From Monosporascus cannonballus (Eukaryota > Ascomycota > Sordariomycetes > Xylariales): 64,000 nt of DNA. The stretch spans positions 44,869 through 108,868 of the forward strand of contig QJNS01000259.1 of the NCBI GenBank assembly GCA_004154925.1, written 5' to 3'. The notes beneath the pieces are model-generated. The model was not told where the DNA came from. It searched no databases and was given only the letters and a program-made list of their open reading frames with translations. Made by a program: the position numbers and the translations under genes. This document shows positions 52,743 through 63,980 of this stretch, in pieces (positions within the stretch are counted from its first letter, which is position 1; each line of letters starts with the position of its first letter).

Positions 52743-55574
52743 GCTTTTAATTAAAATTACTTAATATATTATAAATTACATATATAAATATAAATATCGC
52801 CATAATCGAAATTACGACTCCCAATTGCAAAAACGTATAAATTATATGCCAATTTAATATTTAAATTATTACGATTACCGTTAAACCGTTAATTATTAAT
52901 TTAAACCGAATAACCGTATATAATACGTTTTAATTAGGATAAAATATAACTTAAAGCGGCCTGATAATTTTTTCCGATATTTATTGAATTTATAACGTAA
53001 TAATAATTCATAATTTATATAAATTATTTTGCGGTATAAAAATATAATACCGTTGTTTTTAATTAAACAAATTCCGCCGGTTACGGAAAATTATTTATAT
53101 TTTTTATAAAATCGAAAATATAATTTTGTCATATATTATATATAATGCAAAAAATAAGTAATTTTTTAAAATATCTTAATATTATTATTTATCGAAACCG
53201 GGAACCGCCATAATTAATTTAATTATATTTTAAATTAAATATAAACTGTTAATTTCGTTTAATTTATTCAGAAATTTATTAAGCAAAAACTATTTAAATT
53301 TAATGAAAATAAATATTTATTTTACCTTTTTATTATTAAACGAAAATAACCGTATAAAAAGTAATTCGTTCGCCTGTTATTTATATTAAAATTTTATTAT
53401 TTCTTAAATAACCGCCTTTACCGAATTAACTTTTAATTATTTTTACGTAAATATTTTCGAATTTAAAAATTTAGGTATATAAAAAAGTTAAACATATATA
53501 TATTATAATAAAATCTAACCGGAATTAAGTTATTACGGTTTTTTTAACATAATAATTTCATTTTCTTAAATATATTAAAATTACTTTACGTATATATTTA
53601 CCGTTAAATAATGCGTATTATTAAGGCCTTATTTTTATCCAATACCATAAATTAAAATTATTTTATTTCGGAAATATAAAAAAAAGATTTTACCGATTAA
53701 AAATTAAAATTAAAATTCGATAATTATTTTATGTTTATTGGGATTATTTGCGATAAATTTTATATTATTGTTTTTATTATTTAAATCCGTTACGTTATTT
53801 TTTATTATAACTTTTATATTTTTATAAATAATATAATTTTTAATTTATTAAGCTTAAATTTTTTTTATTTTATACTTTTTTAAAATAAACGATTCGATTC
53901 CATATTTATCGAAGGCTTAATAAAATATAAATAATATAATTCATTTATAATTAATTATATTTAATTGTTTATAATTACGAACTATTCGACCAAATCGTTA
54001 TTATACATTCTTAATCGAAAAACTTTACGATATATTTTATTATATTATTTAATTAATATCCGGAATATTTATATTTAATTTAAAAATAATTATAAATATA
54101 ATAATACGGATAAAACTATTTAATTATATTAAATTATTATATATACAAATTTAATTTTTATAAGGTATTTCGGAATTATAAAACCTAATAAGTTTTTTTA
54201 TAATTTTCGATAAATATTTTGGGTTTATTATAATTTGAATTAAATAATTACGGATATTTATAATTTTCGCTTTATTATTAATATAAATAATAATTTTAAT
54301 AATAAAACCTAAATTATTAAATTAAATTAAAAAATTATTATTTAATAATTTAAATATATTAATTATTATGAAATTTAAATATTTTTAATTTAAACGTTAT
54401 TTTTTAAATATAAAAAAAATAATAATATCGATTTTAGGATAATTAATATTAAAACGTCGGATTTCCGCCTTATAATTATATTTAATTAAGCCGCCAATTT
54501 AACGAAAACCGTTATATTTTGTAATTTTCTTCTTATAATATTATTAATAATTATTATATATACAAATTAATATATATAAATAAGGAAAATAAAATATAAA
54601 TTATAAATATTAATATAGTTAAATCGGAAAAAACTTTTTAAATAATAAATATATTTTATTAATAATAATTAAATTATATTATCGTTCGAAAATTAAATTT
54701 AATATAATAATTTGGAATTAATCGTTTGATATTTATTTAAAATTAAAAATAATATAATTTTGCGGTTTAACAATTATGCGGTTAAATATTTTTAAATTAA
54801 GTTTTTTCGTATCCGCAAATATTAAAATAAAAATAAAACATAAAATTATTAATATAAAAATTTGTTATTTTTCTATTAATTTAATTAATAATATAATTTA
54901 AATAATAATTAAATTAATTATTTAAAAAAACATAAATAATTAAAAATTTTCCGAAATTTATTTTAATAATAAAAAAATTTTAAGTTTTCCGAAAACTAAA
55001 TTATTTCTTATATTAATTTATTTTTTCCGTAAAATATGGCTTTATTTGTTAAGCGTAACATTTAATATAAAGCAAATAAATTAACGGCGTAAAAGTTCCG
55101 TAAAATTATCGGCTATATATATAATGTTAGCATATAGGGTAATTATGTTTATATCGGTAAAAACGCGGTAAAGGTATTAAATAAAAATAAATATTTAAAA
55201 GTTTAAAATATTTATGTTAAATTTTCGAATATATAATTTGCATTTAGTTAATTAAGAAAAAAATATATTTCGGAATTTATTACGAATAAATTTAAATTTT
55301 ATATATTATTATTTTAATTTATAAAGTTATATTATTATTATATTGGCCTAAAAAGGGTAAAAAGTTATAATATATATTAATTCAAATTTTAAATTATTTT
55401 TTATTATAATAATTTTTATTTTATTTTAATTAAAATTATTATTATATTAAAAAAATAAAGATTTTAATTTTACGTTAAATTAAATCAATTAAAATATTAA
55501 AAGTTTTATAATTAATATATATTATTTAAATTAATATTAATAATTTCTGCGAATTTATATAAAAACGTATTAAA

Positions 55575-55786
55575 TAGAACGAAAAAATTACAATTTGTTA
55601 TTAGGCTTTATTTTGGAGGTTTTGTTATTTTTGTAGGTATTATTCTTAAAGGAGTTTAGCTAATATATTGGACCCCTAACAGATACTTTTTGATCAAAAG
55701 CTATAGCTGTGGCTACGGCTGCTGCGCCGCAGGCGCAGCCACAACCTCCAAAATGGGGTCCTGATCACGATAAGGCAACTTAAAGG
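55575..55786 (-). repeat. Repeat B, minus-strand copy, with GC-rich palindrome
   Basis: Read on the minus strand it has the same order as 42527-42745: ttgccttatcgtgatcagga, ccccattttggaggttgtgg, the palindrome (55721-55739 on plus, gctgcgccgcaggcgcagc), then aacctccaaaataaagccta. The C/G-rich part is un-RIPed. It marks the border between AT-rich block IV and the gene-bearing DNA to the right. Confidence 0.7.
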
Positions 55787-55800
55787 TAGGTCTTTTCGAG

Positions 55801-55820
55801 ACAGGAACCCCTGTTCCTGT
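55801..55820. repeat. Perfect 8-bp stem-loop
   Basis: acaggaac and gttcctgt pair across the loop ccct. It lies between repeat B and repeat C, about 160 bp past the end of the broken NLR gene. It could act as a 3'-end structure, but this is not shown. Confidence 0.35.
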
Positions 55821-55925
55821 AACAAAGGTGTATTAACAGGTTGCTAACCGTTAAAAGGTCCTAGATAGATGGTGAGGCTAGTTAAATGTCTTTAAATACA
55901 CTTAAAAACAGTAGTAGCTAAAAGA
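55821..55925 (-). repeat. Repeat C, copy 2
   Basis: The minus strand reads ccatctatctaggacctttt and gcaacctgttaatacacc, matching 4265-4316. The match extends on to a ttttagctact block. See the copy at 4214. Confidence 0.6.
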
Positions 55926-55978
55926 TAAAGGTACCGGAGTAACCGAAGCAATTTCCACTAGACTGTTAGTGAGCCAAG

Positions 55979-58900
55979 CTACGGCGTTGCTGGGTTCAAC
56001 AATTGATCGTGAGCTGACTCCGGGGCGAACATTTTGCGGACAACAAATGCTCTTGTTTCGTGTATTTCTTTTCCGGTATCCTTTATGATCTTAATAACCT
56101 TATAGGAATTACCTGCTTCGGCAATGGAGAGCGGTGTTCGCCCATTCACGTCCGACACTTGGATGATTGCCCTTCTACTATTGACCAGTACCGCAGCCAC
56201 CTTGTCTAGAGTATCCGATGCCGCGGTATGAAGTGCAGTCCGGCCGGCCCGATCCTTGGAGTTGACGTCAACGCCATTCTTGATAAGCAAAGTCACACGC
56301 TTCTGGGTGACCCATCGATGCAGCCATCAGTAGCGCTGTCCTCCCGTCCGGATCTCTCTTTTCTTGTAGATTGTCCTCTGACAGTCTGCTCAGTAGACAT
56401 TTAATAGTTTTGACACATCCTCTCTCCGCCGCGATATTAAGAAGCGTGACACTTCCTTCGGTCCAGATGTCGACCCTTGTTAGACTCTTTAGGAGTATGT
56501 CAACGATATCGGTCTTGCCTGCCATGACTGCAAAACGGAGCGCGCTTTACGCCCCTCAGAGCAGTCTTTGAAAAGTTCCAGTCCGACCCAAGCCCTGAAA
56601 AGCTCCGTGACGTTAATCGCCAGTATGGCTGCCTTGTCAAGCTGTGTCCACCCAACATTGTCTTTGTCGTGTGCGAGTTGGAGGCCGATCTTTGACTCGA
56701 GGCAGGCTACGCTGATGCCGGTGTGCGGCGTCCGCGCTGTTCAAGTGGAGAGGATTTTCACCAAGATTCGATTTAAGGCATCTGATGTCTAAATCTGTCG
56801 GTAAGGCAGCGAGGAGGTATTTCATGACATCAACGGCAGGGGTACCCCCTCTTGCTGCCTCATGAAAGGGTGTATACGAGCCATGGGAGTTTTTGGACAA
56901 CAATAGGGATTCGCCTTCGTCAGTTGCGAGGATCTCCTCGACAGTTTTTAAATCCCCACCACGAATAGCTGGATGAAGCGTATTCTTATCACCATGAATG
57001 TAGACACCGGGGTCCGCGCGAAAGTCTAGGAGAGTCTTCACCATTTCGCGGCGTAATGGTGCCATTTTTGTCCTTGCTCAGTAGTTCCCCCGGGCCACAG
57101 TCTTTCAATAAAAGGTTTAGGGTAGACTTATGACCTCCTAGGACCTCCCAATGGGGTGCATTCCAAGAACTATCGCAGGACTGGCTCAGGCAACGGGCAT
57201 CGGCGGATACTAGGTCCTTGATTAGTTCGTCGAGGCCAAAGTAAGCGTACCAGTTAAGTGCATAGCCGCTGCAGTTTCTCGGTATGGCGTGTCCCTTCTG
57301 CAACTCTGATCTATGCAAGCTTATATCACTAAACGAGTCTAGGCGAATTCCCAGCCTGAGGCATTCCTCCGCACTTTTAAACTCATGCGAAGGTCGTATT
57401 CAAACGAGTACCGGGGATCCTCGAAGACCATATGTAGGAGCACATAAAATGCGCAGAGGAACTGGTCGTTGAGAGTCGTGAAACCTTTTATGGTATCTTC
57501 TAATTTGTTGCAGACGCTACTGCTGCAAGCCTCAATGTCGTTTTGTGGCGAGGAATTCTGCCAGTTGCGGGCCTCTCTTCCAAATTTTGGATGAATTAGG
57601 GGCCGGCATAGCCTGAAACTCTGCCTTGCATGGTGGCCCCAGTTCGCCGAGGCGTACCCGAGGAGTGGGTTGTTGCCGATGAATTCGTCGACTTCATTAC
57701 TGTTTTCTGTTAAAGCGGCAAGGGCGAACAATGGACGACTGAGGAATGTAAGACAGGTCGTCGCTATTTGAGCATCCGCGTACGGAAACCTCACGGCTCG
57801 AATACTTTTGAAGCACTCCTGGGTTGTATAGTGGACGAACCCAATGACAAGATTCGAGGAATCCACACTGACCAAACCTGCACAGACGGATACAATCACG
57901 TCACCAGGCACTAGGTCCTCTTCCCCCGAGCCGTCATTCTCCTCGGGGACAACGGACATTGCATACTGCAGCTCGGCTAACGTTAGCGGTTGTTAGCTGT
58001 AGCAAAGCCACGCGATGACTCTCTCAGCGAGGTCTCTTTCTTCCGGGTTCTGACTCTCAATTCGCGACAAAGCCTCGGCGTAAGTCTCTCTCACTGAGTC
58101 CTTCCCTTGCGGTAGGGCTTCAAGGCTCTTACGGACAGCTTTGGGAGTTTAACTTGGTAGCTAGCGCGTTGAGGTGAAGCTGGGCGAGAAGGAACCTAGA
58201 CTTTTCTTAGTACGCTGCTTCACTAGGGGGAAGCCTGGTGACTTGCATTCCTTGAGCCTTCTGAATAACCACCCTCGTGATCTCATGGGCCAGCTCAGGA
58301 TCTTTGGCAACATGTCGACCCAAACGGGTTTCGCAGTTCAGGCGCCCAGAAATATAAATCCGTATGTCCGAGTCCGCCGCATTTATCCTGAGGTGCCTCG
58401 AGCGTTCTGGGTCGAACATTTCGGTCTCGATATATCGTGAAGTTATCAGGAGGTTGACGTTAGGTCCCAGGTCCCGGAGCGCTACGAGCAGGGCTGTCCG
58501 GTGGTCGGAATGGAATTCATCCAATGCGTCCAGCAGAATGAAAACGCGGGAATATCTGGGCAATCTCATCCCGGAGGATGGTGAGGATCTCATCCTTGGC
58601 TGGCTTTACGTCTGGCTTCAAATAGGCGGGCTCGAAAATCTCGCACTCTTCTGTGTCAAACACCCGACTCCGCGCGAGCTGTTTCCATAGACTAGCCAGC
58701 ATCGTCCGCACGTCTTGTTCTCCCCGGTGCTTATAGTCGCAAGAGGCGTATATGATTTGAGTCCGATTTTGGGGCTGAAATTTGTGCCGCAAGTGGTCAA
58801 TCGTCGTAGTAACGAGAATCGTCTTGCCCGCCCCCGGGATCCCTTGGCACCAGAGGATATTGCCTTCGCTATGCACCCATTCTTGAAACTCAGGAGATTC

Positions 58901-59600
58901 TACGAACCACGTCCCAGTCTCCGGTACTCGGCTGGACCGAACGTCGCTCAGTTTTGATCCGAAGTCATAGGGAGCCATAAAGCACATAATCTTGTCGATG
59001 CGCTGTTGCCTAGCAGCATCTACTGCTGTCCCGGTATGGCTAGCGATACGGCTAACTTCTTCTTTGATGGGTTTTATGAGGGTGGTATCCTCCTTGATAG
59101 CAGCAGTATCGGACTTCACGGCGCTGGTCAACTCCCTATGTAGACTTGTTAGTGATTTTCCGCAAATCCGGCCTAGGGCGGCACTCGCATCAGCTTGTCA
59201 TCCAAAGCCAGCCCTACGAGAGTTTATAGTCGCTCGATCCTTCCTAGATGATCCTTTATGTCGTTCTTTCGAATAGGCCACATAAACATTCTCCCAACCT
59301 TCTGGGCGCCCTTTGCATATAAGTGTAGCTCCTGTGTTAGATCGACAAGCGCCGCTCTCAATTGGGTAAGCAGGTCCCCCCTATGGACCGGTTTATAGCG
59401 GAGCGTCATTCCTCCCACGTGCTAGGATCCTCGAGTCGCTGCTTAAGTCTAAATAGGGGGCCCAGACTGTTTGTAGCCTCGAGAATGAAATCTTGCTCTT
59501 CTTTGTGGATATTCTTCGCCGTATTGGCAAAGCTTATGAGCTTGGTCGTAACGTCGATCAAGCCCGCAGTCGATGCCACGAGGCCAACAGCCTCAGCCAT
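55979..59600 (-). pseudogene. NACHT-ankyrin STAND (NLR-type) protein, multiply broken
   Basis: The ancestral start is ATG 59600-59598. The product opens MAEAVGLVASTAGLIDVTTK, the pattern of the fungal N-terminal domain of STAND proteins. Next come a helical linker, then NACHT with Walker A GIPGAGKT (58843-58820), Walker B LLDALDE (58536-58516) and the LLITSRYIE sensor. A winged-helix-like linker with HYTTQE (about 57833) follows, then ankyrin repeats (about 57300-55979). Such proteins act as cytosolic sensors in fungal non-self recognition and cell death. Here the frame breaks at about 59410, 59200, 58545, 58160, 57330, 57060, 56750, 56560 and 56290, mostly by single bases. In-frame TAA stops also stand near 59224 and at 57995-57993. 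A 51-bp GC-AG intron (58246-58196) is still perfect. The single-base shifts could partly be assembly errors, but the stops of CAA-to-TAA kind argue for a real pseudogene. Confidence 0.88.
58196..58246 (-). other. GC-AG intron in the NLR pseudogene
   Basis: On the minus strand the 51 bases run from GCAAGT to TACTAAGAAAAGTCTAG, with a branch-like TACTAA close to the acceptor. Removing them joins IQKAQGM to FLLAQLHLNAL, the normal NACHT-family sequence at this place. Left in, the frame runs into a stop. The donor is GC, not GT, a rare but known class. Confidence 0.65.
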
Positions 59601-60832
59601 GGTAGTTTTTGAATAGCGAGCGCGATTGATGGCTTCTCTCTCGCCGAGGTAGAAGCATATAAATGAGGGGTATGAATTCAGAAATGCTGCCAATAACTTG
59701 GGGGCTGACTTGTCATATTTATTGGCTCAGCTGGCGCCGATATCACATCGTAGTCCCAATTTTAATTAATTGTACGGGTGAGCGCTTAATTCTCTTCTTG
59801 ATGCCGACTGTATTCGCTTTGTTCGACAAAACATTGTTACATTACACGTAACGGAGGAATGGTCGAAATGCCAGGGAGTCTAAAGAAGGGATCAATTTCC
59901 CCGGGATGGCCATATATGACTTCGCGGGTCAGCCTGCATCAGCCGAGCAATTACTACGCATATATTGTCCGCAGATGCCCCATTCGCCTCCGATTTTCCG
60001 ATGGCATTGAAGAAAAGACCCGACTTCTACGAGACCTCCTACGTCCCATACTCGTCTCTAGAATTTAGCTAAAGTCTTTGGCGCTCAGAACGTCAATAAC
60101 CCAACATCATTTAGCTGTATGCCCAAAGTACCACGCCGGACCCTAGGGAGCCGCAATGAGCCCAATAATAGTTTCCGGAGATCAGTAGGGTTCTATACAT
60201 ATTATCACGGAGACTGGCTAGTCGGTAAGTAAAAAACCAATCCCATTTCTCTTCGAGACACGAATACATGCGGTAACAAGGGTCTTCAACAATGCTGGTA
60301 CTACTTACGGCCTCGCTGCTGGATACTCACCGTGGAGGGAAGCCCCGCGAATAACTCTACGCAATGTTATTTCATATATACCTATCTAAGTGCGTCAAGG
60401 CGACTCAGGGTGAGCCAGGGCAGAACAACGAAGAGACCGGAGGTGACATTAGAGGTAAGTCTTCGACCCTAGAATCTCCTTGAATATGAGCTTTCATGCC
60501 GGGATATGATTACCCATGGTTCAAAAAAAAAAACCATGAGATTGATTGCACGATCATACTCATCCGCTCTCTCAGTGCTACCCCTTAAGTAGTGTCAAAC
60601 AGTCTGAGACCACGATATTGAGTATCCTCGAATCGATTCATCTGTTATTGTTGTTGATGATGGCTAACGCGTATTCCTTCAGGGCTGATGGAATTAATCT
60701 CCCATACAAATTTGCTGTAACCCCTGTGACCTCCACCCACTAGCCACACCCGGCCCGAATCCTTCCGATCCCTAGCCACTGAATCCGACAGGTAGAAAAA
60801 AGGCCGGACCCACTAAATCCCTTTAGCCCTCT
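59601..60832. other. Intergenic DNA between the NLR pseudogene and the paraoxonase-like gene
   Basis: Composition is normal. This holds the former promoter of the NLR gene and the 3' flank of the paraoxonase-like gene, which are transcribed in the same direction. Open stretches up to about 70 codons show no domain. A minus-strand stretch near 59930-60010 (ASADNICVVIARLMQ) faintly recalls the end of a PP2C phosphatase but has no support around it. A hairpin at 60515-60538 (catggtt and aaccatg around an A run) is the only distinct site. Confidence 0.5.
60515..60538. terminator. Hairpin with A-run loop downstream of the paraoxonase-like gene
   Basis: catggtt (60515-60521) pairs with aaccatg (60532-60538) around c plus ten A. 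It lies about 300 bp past the stop of the minus-strand gene at 60833. Fungal 3' ends do not need hairpins, so a role in termination is only a guess. Confidence 0.2.
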
Positions 60833-62407
60833 TCACTCCCTCCAAACAAGCAACCCCTTCGCATACAGCCCAGCCACAATACCCACGCCCCTGTCCGCAT
60901 CCCTCGCCGCCGTCGCGCTGGAGGGGTACTCAGTACCGACGTATAGATCCCTCAGCCCGTCCTCCTCGCTCCACTCGCTCACCCACGACGGCGCCGTCGC
61001 AGTCTCGCAATACCAGGCCGTCTCGGGGTCCGCACGCGCGAGCTCGGCGGGGTCGTTGCAGATGTGCCGCGTGGCGGTGAAGCGCGTGAGGGAGGGCGGG
61101 TGCGCGTGGCCCGCGATGATGAGCTTCGTCCTCCCTGTTTTGGAGCGCGAGAGCGAGAGGTTGTCCGGCATGAAGGGGACCCTGATCCGGGAGGCGTACG
61201 TGAGCTCGGGGGTGCGCTTCTGGGCTACCCTGCCGTCGTTTGGTTGGGAAGAAGATGGTAGGGAACGCGGTGTCATGGTGTACAGGTACACGGCGCCCCG
61301 GCTCGTCGAGGCTACGGCGACGGTCGTCGCGTTGAGTATCTCGATGCCGTTCGCGAAAGGGACACGTGCCATGACGTCAGCCTCTATCCCGGCGCCTCCC
61401 AGGTCGACGTGTACGACCGTCCCCGTTGGCGGGGCGAGGTACGTCTCCAACATCGAGAGGAACTTGGAGCGTGTCGCGGGGATGGCGTGGTCGTTCGTCA
61501 CGAGGAGCTCCTCGCTGCTGGCAAGAGCTATAGAATTGGGGCCGTGGATCAAGGGGTGCGACACGGTACGGACGTGCGTCGCTTTCAGGGCGTTTGCCTC
61601 CAGCTTGAAGACTTCGATGCGCGGCCCGGCCTTGGCATGGTTGGACACGAAGAGCGTCGATGTCGCCTCGTCGAACGCCATGCCCAGCGTGTGCAGATCC
61701 GAGCCTCCGGGGAAGCCGACGAGTTCTACGCGCTGCAAGGCCTCCGAGTCCGGTGTGCTAGCCGACTTGTAATCGTATATGTAGATATCCGCCCCCGGCA
61801 CAGGATCGGGAAGGAAAATGCCCTGTTTCCGTCCGTCTCAATTAGTTACGTCCCGTCTGGATCAAAGACACAGCCTCAAACTCTCCCCCGTAGCTCCGCC
61901 CCACCAGTCCGAGTACAGAACAACACACTCACCATGACGGTATTCCACCTCTCCCGTCCGGGGTCGCACGCCACGATCGCGACGCCGATGCTCTCCACCA
62001 TGAGCGCGTCCTCGCAACTCCGCACGCCATCGCGGTCCGCGAACTTGACCTCATGACTCCTTCCGAGGTTATTCACTCGCACCAGCCTCTTCGGCGCGTT
62101 ATTGTAGAAGGCGGCCAGAGCGGGGACGCGCTCGTACAGATACGGCGCCATAAGGGCTATTACAAGGGCGCCCTGCCATCCGGGGTTTAGTTAACGTTGT
62201 CAATCAGTCGCCGTTAGCCTAGTAGCTGACTCGGCGCTTAAATCGGCCCGGCTCGGCCGGAAGTGCTGGCTAGGGTGCACGGCGATCGGATCATGTACGG
62301 ACAGACTGATTCGAGGTGTGGGTGAGTGATCGCGGGCGACTTACTAGTAGAGTTGACGCCGACGGTCCCGAGCCTCCCAACCTCGATCTATTCCACCACC
62401 AGACCAT
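60833..62407 (-). CDS. Paraoxonase/arylesterase-like protein, 430 aa, membrane-anchored
   Basis: The exons on the minus strand are 62407-62345, 62172-61933 and 61822-60833. Intron 1 (62344-62173, 172 bp) has GTAAGT and ggcag, with ACTAAAC before the acceptor. Intron 2 (61932-61823, 110 bp) has GTGAGT and acag, with CTAAT before it. Both join in phase 0. The protein is a six-bladed beta-propeller esterase of the serum paraoxonase family, which hydrolyses lactones and aryl esters using Ca2+. The expected Ca-binding positions are present: E75-D76 (SCEDALMVES), N197 (HGPNSIALAS, followed by TNDH at 211), N259 (FANGIEIL) and D321-N322 (MPDNLSLS). Exon 1 adds MVWWWNRSRLGG and completes a hydrophobic segment (STLLGALVIALMAPYLY, residues 18-34), so the protein is probably a signal-anchored membrane or secretory-pathway enzyme. 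The length fits fungal members. No damage is seen. The substrate is unknown. Exon 1 is the least certain part; the next in-frame ATG is at 62151. Confidence 0.9.
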
Positions 62408-63980
62408 GGTCACCGTCCACTAATAAAACAAGCTAGGCCAGAGCTCTTCCTAATATTTTCTCGGTTGACGAGTTTCTTGACCACTCGACATTCACGAATC
62501 CGCTTTGTGAACGTTGTACTTCGTAAACCCCTCTCGTGGCAGCTTTACTAGACGGATGTCAGCCGGATCACGTGCCGCCCACCGTTCTTGCGGCAACCTA
62601 CCTGGGATAATCCTTGCCGACACCAATTACACTTCTGTCCGCTCCTCTGCATAGGATGATGAGTAGTCTAATGACACCGTCGGACCAGTACTTTCCTATG
62701 AGTGGGCTGCGACTCGGTAGCACATTATTTGTTAACACTCCTATATCTTACTACACCTTATTTTTTTTATTAACCCCGACAGTCTGGTTTACGGTTCAAT
62801 AGGATGTGCCAACGTACTGCATTCACCGAAGGGGTGCCCTTGTCCTGTGCCGCGCTGTACTAAAGGCTCTCAGTACTGATAATGCCTCTGCCGAGTAAGA
62901 CTCCAAGGTCAATAGAGGAAGCCAGCGATTATCGGCATCCTGCCGAAACTACCTACCCAATGCCCAATACATTGGGGAGAGGCTACCATCCGGAGGTAAT
63001 GACGTCAAACTTAGGCGCCGGTTGCCTGATCTATTCAACGGCCGGGATTAAGGACATGGACGATGCCGTAAACTTTCCTTTGATGCACCCATAATCAATA
63101 TCCAAATCCCTTACTACGTCCAAGTACTAGTAGAAAACCGGATAGGCTGCATAGCTTCTCATGGCCCAGGGGCGAAATAGCCCCTATCATGGACATTATA
63201 ACTAATACCGCCTGCCACCTCTAACACTTCATCATAGTCATCAGCCAGTCGCTGGATGCGAATTCTGCATCTGGTGCCTGTGTCTACCACAGTGATAAAA
63301 GCCATCCCTTATGCGCCTACGTGCCTATATGCCTACATATCCAAACGGCCCATTCTTCCAGAGGCTAGTGTCCGCCTCTCACCTTACCGTTGCCACAAGC
63401 TGCGAGGTCCGGTGAAGCCGAGTAAACAAGTCATATGTCCATACCCTCTTAGGTCGAATGCCTACGCAGCGAGAATCGTTCCGGTGCCCCGACCCCCAAT
63501 ATCTACGTAGCCCACAAGCTCGGGCATCTGGTTCTCCCTGATCTTCAACCCCTAATCCATCATCCGCCAGCACGCCAGCACGTCGGGACCTTGTGCTCAT
63601 TGATAATTCATTCTTACAAGCGGACGGACTGACGATAAGAACAAAATCCCGACTCGCCGTATTCCCACCTCAATTCTCGCATTTTGGTATCCCATCTCAA
63701 TGTCGTGATGCACATACGTGCATAAAATCTTTCACATCCATCCATGCAAAGCCACATATATGCGTCTATAGATATGCATTAACTAAGCTAAACGAGCAAC
63801 AACAATCTAAGCCCCATATATACACATATATGTATGTATGCGATAAACCGCCTCACCTCCCGAGCGAGTCTTCATGCATCATCCATCAATCCCTCCCTAG
63901 ACTCCCCGAACGCCTGTGCTAGTAGTAGTTGTAGATAGTCTAGGTAAGTAGACATGAACAAAACGCGAACCGTGAAAGAT
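62408..63980. other. Normal-composition DNA upstream of the paraoxonase-like gene
   Basis: The part next to 62407 should hold the promoter. Beyond that, open stretches of 60-110 codons occur on both strands, none with a recognisable domain. On the minus strand 63520-63170 reads protein-like in one frame (VGYVDIGGRGTGTILAA, later MAFITVVDTGTRCRIRI and VLEVAGGISYNVHDRG) but with several stops. It may be a decayed gene and is not called. AT-rich RIP sequence does not return here. Confidence 0.45.

Larger units (their letters stand above)
45001..55560. other. RIP-scarred block IV, about 10.5 kb
   Basis: Here the remaining C and G are almost always in CpG words (cga, cgg, ccg, tacg), while CpA and TpG are rare. 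This is the strongest RIP signature in the window. One coding track on the plus strand can still be followed (51514-52170) and another acidic-looking one follows (52554-52742). Other open stretches of 60-97 codons (for example 46838-47029 and 50185-50478) have AT-driven composition and no domain. Whether the block is one large element or several cannot be decided by eye. Confidence 0.75.

Noticed and set aside
58364..59276. Plus-strand frames of 66-108 codons over the NLR pseudogene
   Set aside because: They are antisense to NACHT and N-terminal domain coding sequence that has recognisable motifs.
59930..60010. Minus-strand ASADNICVVIARLMQ resembling the last motif of PP2C phosphatases
   Set aside because: It is a single short stretch with no upstream phosphatase motifs and with stops on both sides. 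Chance is likely.
61056..62056. Two long plus-strand frames (238 and 215 codons) over the paraoxonase-like gene
   Set aside because: They are the opposite strand of a clear minus-strand gene in C/G-rich DNA, are rich in Arg, Gly, Ser and Ala, and show no family.
62882..63094. 70-codon plus-strand frame MPLPSKTPRSIEEASDYRHP...
   Set aside because: There is no recognisable domain, no supporting splice sites, and the length is within chance for this composition.
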